DNA from: Caballeronia sp031450805
GTDB lineage: Bacteria; Pseudomonadota; Gammaproteobacteria; Burkholderiales; Burkholderiaceae
Direction: 5' to 3'
Length of the DNA: 64,000 bases
NCBI RefSeq assembly: GCF_031450805.1
Contig: NZ_JARTVY010000001.1
Span: 2,170,001 to 2,234,000 of the forward strand
Position 1 is the first letter of the stretch. Each line of letters begins with the position of its first letter. This document shows positions 16,238-23,867 of this stretch, piece by piece. The position numbers were made by a program, and so were the translations under genes. The notes under the pieces were generated by a model, which was not told where the DNA came from, ran no database searches, and was given only the letters and a program-made list of their open reading frames with translations.

Positions 16238-18624
16238 GCGATAACCCCGGCGCGCCGCGTGCTCCCAACGAGGGCGAGGCGCGAAGCGCAGGCCCGCCCG
16301 ACGCCGAAGCGCGCCGCCGCACGCTCGATTCGGGCGTCGTCGGCGAGGATTGCGGCGCCGAACCCATCCATGTTCCCGGCGGCATCCAGCCGCACGGTTA
16401 TCTGCTCGTGCTCGAGGAGCGCAGCGCCGGCGCGGCGGGCCCGCGCATCGTGCAGGCGAGCGAAAACATCGCGGAACTGACGGGCGACAGAGCCGAAGCG
16501 CTGCTCGGCAAGCCGCTCGATGCGCTCGTCGATGCCCGCGGCGCCGAGCGCATCGTGCAGGCGGCATCGACGATGGAAGTGGACGACTCGCCGCTCTACG
16601 TCGGCTCGATGGACATGCAGCACAGCGGCCCGGTGCGTCTCGACGTGACGATTCACCGGCACGACGGCGCGCTGATTGTCGAAATGGAAGCGGCCGCGCC
16701 ATCCGGCGAATCCGCGTTCTCGCCGATGTATCCGCTCGTGCGAACGTTTGCGCGCGGCCTGCAGAACGCCGAGTCGGTTCAGGCGCTCGCCGAACTCGCG
16801 GTGCGGGAAGTGCGGGCGATCAGCGGCTTCGGCCGCGTGCTGCTCTACAGCTTCGATGCGCAAGGGCGCAGTCACGTGCTCGCGGAGGACCGCGACGCGC
16901 AGTACGCGTCGTTCCTGCATCAGTTCTTTCCGGCCTCCGACATTCCGCCGCAAGCCCGCGCGCTGTATCTGCGCAACCGCATCCGCCTCGTTTCGGACGT
17001 CAACTACGTTCCCGCGCGCCTCGTGCCCGAACGTCATCCCGTCACGGGCCGCCCCACGGATCTGACCTACGCGGCGCTGCGCAGCTTCTCGCCGGTGCAC
17101 CTCGAATACATGCGCAACATGGGCACGCATGCGTCCATGTCGGTGTCGATCGTCGTGCGCGGCAAGTTGTGGGGGCTGATCTCCTGTCACGATCACAATC
17201 CGCGCAAGGTGCCCTTCAGCACACGGCTCGCGATCGAGCATCTCGGCAACATGCTGTCGCTTCAGATCGAGGCGAAGGAAGAACGCGCCGAGGCCGAATA
17301 TCTGGCCGAGCTGCGCCGCACGATGGCCCTCATGATCGCGGCGATGGGCGAGCAGGAGAGTTTCGTCGCGGGGCTGCGCGGCGTGCCGAAGGACGTGCTG
17401 AGCTTCGCGCGTTCGGCGGGCGCGGCCATCGTGATGAACGATCAGGTCACGCTGATGGGCGCGACGCCCGATGAAGACACCGTGCGCGCGCTCACGGACT
17501 GGCTCGCCGAGAACACGTCGGGCGTCTGGGCGAGCGATTCGCTCGCGCGCGAATGGCCGCCGGCGAAGGCGCACGAGGACACGGCGTGCGGCGTGCTCGC
17601 GGTGCCCGTATCGCAGATTTTTCGGAACTACTTGCTGTGGTTCCGGCCGGAACTGATGCAGACCATCAGATGGGCCGGCGAGCCGGTCAAGCTGCGCGGG
17701 GCGGACGGCGCGAGCGCGCCGCGCACGAACTTTAGCCCCTGGCTCGAGACCGTGCGCGGACATTCCGCGTCATGGCGTCAGGGGGAGCTCGAAATCGCCA
17801 GCGAGCTGCGCGGGGCGCTGCTCAACATCGTCCTGCGGCGGGCGGAAGAACGCGCCGAACTCGCGACCGAACTCGCGCGCGCGAACAAGGAGCTGGAAGC
17901 GTTCTCGTATTCGGTGTCGCATGACTTGCGCGCGCCGTTGCGTCACATCGCCGGTTACGGAGACTTGCTGCGCGAACAGGAGGGCGAGCGCATGTCCGAG
18001 AAAAGCCGGCGTTTCCTGAACAACATGCTGGAGTCGGCGCGTTTCGCGGGCACCCTCGTCGACGATCTTCTGACGTTTTCGCAGATGGGCCGCGCGGCGC
18101 TGCGCCCCGCGCCGGTCGATCTCGGGCAGCTGGTGCGTTCGATCGTGCAGGAATTCGAGGCGGACACGCCGGAGCGGCGCATCGACTGGGTGATTCGCGA
18201 CCTGCCGCGCGTGACCGGCGACGCCGCGTTCCTGCAACTCGCGCTGCGCAACCTCATTTCGAATGCGGTGAAATATACGAGAACGCGGGAATCGGCGAAA
18301 ATCGAGATATTCGCGACCCGCAGCGGCGAGGAGCACATCATCGGCGTGCGGGACAACGGCGTCGGCTTCGACATGAAATACGGGGCCAAGCTGTTCGGCG
18401 TGTTCCAGCGGCTGCATCGCGCGGAGGAATTCGAAGGGACGGGGATCGGGCTTGCCAACGTGCGGCGCATCATCGAACGGCACGAAGGGCGCACGTGGGC
18501 CGAGGGGCGGCTGGGCGAGGGAGCGGTGTTCTACTTCTCGCTGCCGGTCGAATTCCGCAGCCTGACCGGCCGCGAGGCCGCCCGCCCGTATTCCGCCGCG
18601 CCGCCGCATCCGCAGCGTCAGTAA
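16234..18624 (+). CDS. bphP: Bacteriophytochrome sensor histidine kinase
   Basis: A 796-residue red/far-red light sensor with domains PAS (about 25-145), GAF (160-340), PHY (355-530), HisKA and HATPase (550-785). Biliverdin-attaching C40 sits in GEDCGAEPIHVPGGIQPHG. The GAF domain has the PASDIP motif (D236) and the histidines H289 and H319, which correspond to chromophore-contacting residues in Deinococcus BphP. The PHY tongue carries WFRPE (469-473). The phospho-accepting histidine is H563 in SHDLRAPLRH, and the ATP lid shows GTGIGLANVRRI. It appears fully functional. No output receiver is attached; the next gene supplies it. Confidence 0.95.
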   Translation: MSDNPGAPRAPNEGEARSAGPPDAEARRRTLDSGVVGEDCGAEPIHVPGGIQPHGYLLVLEERSAGAAGPRIVQASENIAELTGDRAEALLGKPLDALVDARGAERIVQAASTMEVDDSPLYVGSMDMQHSGPVRLDVTIHRHDGALIVEMEAAAPSGESAFSPMYPLVRTFARGLQNAESVQALAELAVREVRAISGFGRVLLYSFDAQGRSHVLAEDRDAQYASFLHQFFPASDIPPQARALYLRNRIRLVSDVNYVPARLVPERHPVTGRPTDLTYAALRSFSPVHLEYMRNMGTHASMSVSIVVRGKLWGLISCHDHNPRKVPFSTRLAIEHLGNMLSLQIEAKEERAEAEYLAELRRTMALMIAAMGEQESFVAGLRGVPKDVLSFARSAGAAIVMNDQVTLMGATPDEDTVRALTDWLAENTSGVWASDSLAREWPPAKAHEDTACGVLAVPVSQIFRNYLLWFRPELMQTIRWAGEPVKLRGADGASAPRTNFSPWLETVRGHSASWRQGELEIASELRGALLNIVLRRAEERAELATELARANKELEAFSYSVSHDLRAPLRHIAGYGDLLREQEGERMSEKSRRFLNNMLESARFAGTLVDDLLTFSQMGRAALRPAPVDLGQLVRSIVQEFEADTPERRIDWVIRDLPRVTGDAAFLQLALRNLISNAVKYTRTRESAKIEIFATRSGEEHIIGVRDNGVGFDMKYGAKLFGVFQRLHRAEEFEGTGIGLANVRRIIERHEGRTWAEGRLGEGAVFYFSLPVEFRSLTGREAARPYSAAPPHPQRQ

Positions 18625-18642
18625 CGAAGTCAACAACAGACC

Positions 18643-19107
18643 ATGCTCAAACCCATACTGCTCGTCGAAGACAATCCGAACGACCTCGAGCTGACCCTCG
18701 TCGCGCTCGGCAAGAGCCAGCTCGCCAATGAAGTGATCGTCGCCCGCGACGGCCAGGAAGCCATCGACTATCTGACAGGCGCCGGCGACTGGGCCGACCG
18801 CACGCCCGGCAATCCGGCGGTCATCCTGCTCGACCTGAAGCTGCCGAAGATCGACGGTCTCGAAGTGCTCGACATGATTCGCTCGAACGCGGCGCTCAAG
18901 AGCATCCCCGTCGTGATGCTGACTTCGTCGCGCGAGGAGCAGGACCTGATTCGCAGCTACGAACTCGGCGTGAATGCGTACGTGGTGAAGCCCGTGGAGT
19001 TCGCGGAATTTGTCGAAGCGATCAGCGATCTCGGCGTCTTCTGGGCCGTGCTCAACGAGCCGCCGCCGGGCTCGACGCGTTTTCGCCGACCGCTGGCAGG
19101 ACAATGA
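18643..19107 (+). CDS. Rcp1-like response regulator
   Basis: A 154-residue stand-alone receiver domain without a DNA-binding part. Phosphoacceptor D64 is in LLDLKLPK, the acidic pocket is E9/D10, the switch residue is T94 (MLTSSRE), and K116 is in VVKPVEF. Single-domain regulators of this type next to phytochrome kinases (Rcp1 family) take the phosphate from BphP. It starts 18 bases after bphP. Its stop overlaps a possible 31-codon ORF (ATGA). Output is probably by protein contact, perhaps with the hybrid kinase downstream. Confidence 0.9.
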   Translation: MLKPILLVEDNPNDLELTLVALGKSQLANEVIVARDGQEAIDYLTGAGDWADRTPGNPAVILLDLKLPKIDGLEVLDMIRSNAALKSIPVVMLTSSREEQDLIRSYELGVNAYVVKPVEFAEFVEAISDLGVFWAVLNEPPPGSTRFRRPLAGQ

Positions 19108-19199
19108 ACGCTGTGCTCATGCCCGCCATCCCGACGCCACCCGTGCCGCTTGCGCCATCCATGCCGTTCGTGCGCCCGCTCTTTCGCGAGGCCGCCTAG
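19104..19199 (+). CDS. Possible 31-residue proline-rich peptide between two signalling genes
   Basis: An ATG at 19104 overlaps the stop of the response regulator (ATGA) and opens 31 codons that end with TAG at 19197-19199, just 3 bases before the ATG of the hybrid kinase. The product is hydrophobic and Pro-rich, with MPAIPTPPVPLAPSMPF in the middle. It fills the gap almost exactly, which fits a coupling or leader ORF that carries ribosomes from one gene to the next. It may also be chance in GC-rich DNA. No homology is known to me. Confidence 0.35.
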   Translation: MNAVLMPAIPTPPVPLAPSMPFVRPLFREAA

Positions 19200-19202
19200 A
19201 TC

Positions 19203-21140
19203 ATGCAGCCCCTGCAACTGCTTCTCGTCGAAGACAACGCGCTCGATGCGGAGCTGACCATCGCCCAGCTAGAACGCGCCGATTACGTCGTGGAGGCGTC
19301 GATCGTCTACGATTCCGCGAGCTTCATCGGCGAGCTCGAAGCGCGGCGCTTCGACGTGATCCTCGCCGATTTCGTGATGCCCACGTTCTCCGGCATCGAG
19401 GCGCTGTCCATTGCGAGCGAGCGCGCACCGGATACGCCGTTCATCTTCGTGTCGGGCCTGCTCGGCGAAGAGCACGCCGTCGACATGCTGAAGCGCGGCG
19501 CCACCGACTACGTGCTGAAGCAGCGCCTGCAGCGGCTGCCCGCCGTCGTGCGCCGCGCGATGCGCGAGTCGGCGGAACGTGCGCAGCGCATCGCGGTGGA
19601 GCGCGCGCTGCGCGAAACGGAAACGCATTTCCGTCTGCTGATCGACGCGCTCAAGGACTACGCCGTCATCACGCTCGATCCGGAAGGGCGCATTCGCACG
19701 TGGAACGCGGCGTCCGAGCGCATTCTCGGCTTTCCGCCGCAGGACGTGCTCGGGCAATCGGCGAGCATTTTCTATAGTCACGACGACCGCGAAGCCGGCG
19801 TCTTCGATAACGAGCTGGAAACGGCGCGGCGTGAGGGCAGCGCCTCCGACGACCGCTGGCTCTGGCGCAAGGACGGGCATTCGTTCTTCGCATCCGGCGT
19901 GACGACCGCGATCCGCACCGAACAGAACGAGCTCATCGGCTTCTCGAAGATCGTGCGCGATGCGACCGACGCCCACATGGCCGCCGACGCCTTGCGGCTC
20001 GCGAAGGACCAGGCGGAGTCGGCGAACCGCGCGAAAGATCATTTCCTCGCGGTGTTGTCGCACGAATTGCGCACGCCGCTCACGCCGATTCTCGCCGCCG
20101 TGCGCCTGCTCGAAATGAAGCACTCGCTGCCGCGCGAGGCGCATCCGACGCTCGATCTGATCCGCCGCAATGTCGAACTGGAGGCGCGCCTGATCGACGA
20201 TCTGCTCGATCTGACGAGCATCGCGCGGGGCAAGCTCAGCCTGAACTTCGCGAGCGTCGCGCTCGACACGCTGCTCACCAGCGCGCTCGACATGTCCGAA
20301 GCCGACTTGCGCGCGAAGAACCTGACGCTCGAAACGAAGTTCGAAGCGACGCGCTTCGTCGTTTCGGGCGATGCCGCGCGGCTCCAGCAAATCGCGTGGA
20401 ACCTGATGAAGAACGCGGTGAAGTTCACGCCGGCGGGCGGGCGCATCGAAGTGCGCACGTGGAACCCGGACGAAGCGACCATCGCGGTGTCGGTGACGGA
20501 CAGCGGTATCGGCATCAGCGCCGAAGCCTTGCCGCGCATCTTCTCGGCGTTCGAACAAGCCGACGATTCGATCACGCGCTCGTTCGGCGGACTCGGCCTC
20601 GGACTCGCGATCGCCAGCACGCTCGCGCAGAAGCACGGCGGCACGCTGTCCGCCTACAGCGACGGCCGCGATCAGGGCGCGCGCTTCACGCTGACGCTGC
20701 CGCTCGCCCGCGTGCAGCCGGCGCACGAGCCCGCGCCGCTGCCGCAGGCCGCCCAGCAGGAGCCGGGCAGCGCGCTCCGGGTGCTGCTCGTGGAGGACAA
20801 CGAGCAGACGTCGTCGGCGATGGCGGAAGTGCTCGACATGCTGGGCCACGACATCACCGTCGCGACGACCGTTGCCGAGGCGCTCGAATGCGCGAGGCGC
20901 GGCGCCTTCGATCTGCTCGTGAGCGATATCGGCTTGCCGGATGGCACCGGCCTCGACATCGCGCGCGCGTGGACGACGCTTCAGCCGGGGCGGCCGTCGG
21001 TCGCGATCACCGGATACGGCATGGACGAAGACATCCGCCGCTGCCGCGAAGCAGGGTTTCGCGATCATCTGACGAAGCCCGTCAACTTCGCGCGGCTCGA
21101 AGCATTGATTCAGTCGCTGGCGGACGAACTCACGCGATAA
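19203..21140 (+). CDS. Hybrid sensor histidine kinase, REC-PAS-HisKA-HATPase-REC
   Basis: A 645-residue cytoplasmic hybrid kinase. It begins with a receiver domain (D56 in LADFVMP), then a PAS domain (about 138-255), HisKA with H287 in LSHELRTPL, HATPase (about 385-500, with DSGIGIS and GLGLGLAIA) and a second receiver (D575 in VSDIGLPD). It has no membrane segment or effector domain. An N-terminal receiver lets another kinase, plausibly BphP, modulate it. It closes the bphO-bphP-RR cluster, so a multistep phosphorelay driven by red light is the natural reading, though not shown. The final target is not in this window. Confidence 0.9.
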   Translation: MQPLQLLLVEDNALDAELTIAQLERADYVVEASIVYDSASFIGELEARRFDVILADFVMPTFSGIEALSIASERAPDTPFIFVSGLLGEEHAVDMLKRGATDYVLKQRLQRLPAVVRRAMRESAERAQRIAVERALRETETHFRLLIDALKDYAVITLDPEGRIRTWNAASERILGFPPQDVLGQSASIFYSHDDREAGVFDNELETARREGSASDDRWLWRKDGHSFFASGVTTAIRTEQNELIGFSKIVRDATDAHMAADALRLAKDQAESANRAKDHFLAVLSHELRTPLTPILAAVRLLEMKHSLPREAHPTLDLIRRNVELEARLIDDLLDLTSIARGKLSLNFASVALDTLLTSALDMSEADLRAKNLTLETKFEATRFVVSGDAARLQQIAWNLMKNAVKFTPAGGRIEVRTWNPDEATIAVSVTDSGIGISAEALPRIFSAFEQADDSITRSFGGLGLGLAIASTLAQKHGGTLSAYSDGRDQGARFTLTLPLARVQPAHEPAPLPQAAQQEPGSALRVLLVEDNEQTSSAMAEVLDMLGHDITVATTVAEALECARRGAFDLLVSDIGLPDGTGLDIARAWTTLQPGRPSVAITGYGMDEDIRRCREAGFRDHLTKPVNFARLEALIQSLADELTR

Positions 21141-21247
21141 GTCCATGTGAAAAATTGCGCTCCGTGCGCGGATCGGTGTCGATTGGCGGCATGCTTGCTC
21201 GTCGTAGCGTTGATGCGTTGTTTCCACCGTTCGTTCACGGAGCCGAT

Positions 21248-21721
21248 ATGTCGCAATCGCCATCCCCTGTCAAGGCCATTCCCGAAGACATGCACTCGCT
21301 GACCCCGCACATCGTGTGCGCGGGCGCGGCCGAGGCCATCGAGTTCTACAAGCGCGCGTTCGGCGCCATCGAGACGGGGCGTCTGCCCGGACCCGATGGC
21401 AAGCTGATGCACGCGATGATCCGCATCGGCGATTCCGCGCTGATGCTCGTCGACGAAAATCGCGACTTCGGCCTGCTCGGCGCGACCGCGCTGAAGGGCT
21501 CGCCGGTCATCATCCATCTGTATGTCGAAGACGCCGACGCCACCGTGAAGCAGGCGCAAGCCGCCGGCGCGCGCGTGATCATGCCCGTCGCCGAGATGTT
21601 CTGGGGCGACCGTTACGGGCGTCTCGAAGATCCGTTCGGGCATCAATGGTCGGTCGCGACGCATGTGCGCGATGTCAGCCCCGCCGAAATGCAGAAGGCC
21701 ACGTGCGGTCATCGGGAATGA
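21248..21721 (+). CDS. VOC-family protein, PhnB-like glyoxalase fold
   Basis: A 157-residue single vicinal-oxygen-chelate module. The sequence shows the paired beta-alpha-beta-beta-beta units (TPHIVCAGAAEAIEFYKRAF, then IIHLYVEDADATVKQAQAAG) and the terminal WGDRYGRLEDPFGHQW typical of PhnB-like glyoxalase/bleomycin-resistance proteins. The substrate cannot be told. The start MSQSPSP at 21248 follows the weak GGAGCC; the upstream frame overlaps the kinase gene. A second VOC gene follows 40 bases later, so the pair may be one transcript. Confidence 0.85.
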   Translation: MSQSPSPVKAIPEDMHSLTPHIVCAGAAEAIEFYKRAFGAIETGRLPGPDGKLMHAMIRIGDSALMLVDENRDFGLLGATALKGSPVIIHLYVEDADATVKQAQAAGARVIMPVAEMFWGDRYGRLEDPFGHQWSVATHVRDVSPAEMQKATCGHRE

Positions 21722-21761
21722 CGCGCGCCGCGTGTCGACGAACAGCACGAAGGAGGAGCGC

Positions 21762-22247
21762 ATGGACAAGCGCATCAGCAAGATTTCGCCCTGTCTCTGG
21801 TTCGACGGCAATGCGCAGGAGGCCGTCGACTTCTACGTCAGCGTGTTCAGGAACGCGCGCATCACCGATACCTTGCTTCATAACGAAGCGAGCCCAGGTC
21901 CGGTCGGCAAGCTGCTCGCCGTCCAGTTCGAACTCGATGGCGAAGCGTTCCTCGCGCTCAACGGCGGGCCCGAATTCAGCTTCACGCCGGCCATTTCGAT
22001 GTTCGTCCAGTGCGACGATCAAGCCGAGATCGACCATTACTGGGACAAGCTGCTCGACGGCGGCGAGGCAATGGCCTGCGGGTGGCTGACCGACCGCTTC
22101 GGCGTGACATGGCAGATCGCGCCTCGCCGCCTGCTCGGCATGCTTCAGGATGCGGACCCGGCGAAGGCGAATCGGACGATGGCGAAGATGCGCGAGATGA
22201 TCAAGCTGGATATCGCGGCGCTGGAGCGGGCGTATCGCGGAGAATGA
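21762..22247 (+). CDS. VOC-family protein, PhnB / 3-demethylubiquinone-methyltransferase-like fold
   Basis: A 161-residue protein of the second PhnB-like subfamily, with KISPCLWFDGNAQEAVDFYV at the N-terminus, LNGGPEFSFTPAIS in the middle and GWLTDRFGVTWQIAPRRL near the end. Despite old database names it has no methyltransferase motifs. Substrate is unknown. A strong AAGGAGG precedes the ATG. The stop at 22247 directly abuts the stop of the convergent permease gene, with no terminator in between. Confidence 0.85.
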   Translation: MDKRISKISPCLWFDGNAQEAVDFYVSVFRNARITDTLLHNEASPGPVGKLLAVQFELDGEAFLALNGGPEFSFTPAISMFVQCDDQAEIDHYWDKLLDGGEAMACGWLTDRFGVTWQIAPRRLLGMLQDADPAKANRTMAKMREMIKLDIAALERAYRGE

Positions 22248-23063
22248 TCAGGCGCGGCGGTTCTTCTTCTGCCGCTCGATCAGCCTGGCCGCCATGAACC
22301 GGTGATCCGGCGAGAAAAGCCGCAGGTAAGTCAGCACGACGGCGCCGACCACGCCCAGCCCCGACGCCGCCGCGATCAGAAACATGATGACGATCTGATA
22401 CCGCACCGCCTGCAACGGCGATTGCCCCGCGAGCACCTGGCCGGTCATCATTCCCGGCAGGCTCACGAGGCCGACGACGGCCATTTGGTTCAGCGTCGGG
22501 ATCATGCCGGCGCGCACCGCCTGCCGCGCGGGACCTTGCGCCGCTTCCCAGCGGGTCGCGCCGAGCGCAAGCGACATTTCGACGGCCGCGCGTCCCGCCG
22601 TCAGTTCCTCCGTCATCCGTTCGATCCCGAGCGATACGCCCGTCAGCGTATTGCCGAGGATCATGCCGAGAATGGGGATTGCGTACTGCGGCTCGTACCA
22701 CGGGTGGATGCGGATCACCGCGAACAGCCCGAACGCGCCGATCAGCCATGAGCTGCCCCATATCGATAAGAGGCTGTCGACGCGCTGGCCCGCATACGTG
22801 CGCCGCCCGCGATTCGACGCCGCGAGGCCGGCGATCACCGTCATCAGCGCCATCAGCGGCAGCACGACGGTCCAGCGGCTGAACGCGAACACCCAGCCGA
22901 GCACATAGCCGACCAAGAGCAGTTGCACGACGGTGCGCACCGCCGCGATCAGAAGCCGCCGCTCCAGTCCGAGCCGGAGCGCCACCGAAAGCGCGCCGTT
23001 CACGACGATCAGCGCCGCCGCGAGCCCGATATCGAACAGGCTGAGAGTCTGGTAGCCGTTCAT
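22248..23063 (-). CDS. fetB: ABC exporter permease, FetB/YbbM family
   Basis: A 271-residue membrane protein with about seven hydrophobic segments and the family phrase SLGIERMTEELTAGRAAVEMSL split around residues 149-170, followed by LALGATRWEA. The family is UPF0014, whose E. coli member FetB exports iron together with the ATPase FetA. It ends in a basic tail (RQKKNRRA). Its start overlaps the stop of the ATPase gene by 4 bases, showing an operon. The transported substrate is inferred from the E. coli pair. Confidence 0.85.
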   Translation of the reverse strand: MNGYQTLSLFDIGLAAALIVVNGALSVALRLGLERRLLIAAVRTVVQLLLVGYVLGWVFAFSRWTVVLPLMALMTVIAGLAASNRGRRTYAGQRVDSLLSIWGSSWLIGAFGLFAVIRIHPWYEPQYAIPILGMILGNTLTGVSLGIERMTEELTAGRAAVEMSLALGATRWEAAQGPARQAVRAGMIPTLNQMAVVGLVSLPGMMTGQVLAGQSPLQAVRYQIVIMFLIAAASGLGVVGAVVLTYLRLFSPDHRFMAARLIERQKKNRRA

Positions 23064-23749
23064 TGCGCGCCCTCACGTTCGGCGAGCAGGCCGGCGGTCA
23101 TCGTGAGATGCCGCGTGGCGACGCGGCGAGCCTGCCCGATATCGTGCGATACCCAGATGCACGCGCGCTCGCCGCCATCGAACCAGTCGCCAACGAGCGC
23201 CTCGATGGCGCGCGCCGAAGCCGGATCGAGCGATGCGGTCGGTTCATCGAGCAACAGCACGTCGGGCGAAAGCTGCAGCACGCGCACGAACGCGGCGATT
23301 TGCGCTTCGCCGCCGGACAGCTCGCTTGCCGGCTTGTCGAGAAAATCCGCGCCGCGACCGGCTGCGTGCGCCAGCCGCGCGGCGATGTCGCGATCGAAAC
23401 GTTCATCGCGGTAGACCTTCAGCGTATAGGGATAACGCAGGTTGTCTTCGACGCTGCCATCGAGCATCGCGGGCCGCTGCGCGATATACGCGACGCGCCG
23501 CCGATACGCCGGTATGCCGGACCGCGCGATGCGCTCGCCTCGCCACGCGATGAAGCCCTCGTCGCACGGATCGAGCAGGGCGAGCGTGCGCAGCAAGACG
23601 CTCTTGCCGGAACCCGACGGCCCGGTGATCGACACGCGCTGTCCGGCGTCGAGCGTGAAGTCGGTCGGCTGCAGCAGCAAGGCGCCGCGCGCCGCATCGC
23701 GGCGCACGATGCCGTTCGCGGCGACGAGCGGCGCAATTGAAGTCTGCAT
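23060..23749 (-). CDS. fetA: ABC exporter ATPase, FetA/YbbL family
   Basis: A 229-residue ATP-binding subunit. Walker A is GPSGSGKS (43-50), the signature is LSGGEAQIA, Walker B is VLLLDEPTASLD, and the switch histidine is in WVSHD. It pairs with the overlapping FetB-like permease. The start MQTSIAPL at 23749 is taken because homology begins there; the frame runs 31 codons further upstream over the region opposite the AsmA gene promoter. In E. coli FetAB lowers cytoplasmic iron under oxidative stress, which is the likely role here. Confidence 0.85.
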   Translation of the reverse strand: MQTSIAPLVAANGIVRRDAARGALLLQPTDFTLDAGQRVSITGPSGSGKSVLLRTLALLDPCDEGFIAWRGERIARSGIPAYRRRVAYIAQRPAMLDGSVEDNLRYPYTLKVYRDERFDRDIAARLAHAAGRGADFLDKPASELSGGEAQIAAFVRVLQLSPDVLLLDEPTASLDPASARAIEALVGDWFDGGERACIWVSHDIGQARRVATRHLTMTAGLLAEREGAQ

Positions 23750-23867
23750 TCGTTCAATGTGGGGAAGGTTCCGGTGTCGCGCCATCTTACGCGCCATGCC
23801 CGCCATGCCAACCGGGCATGCCTTGTGCTGGCGGATCGTCAATCAGCAAAAAACGGATGGAGCCGAT

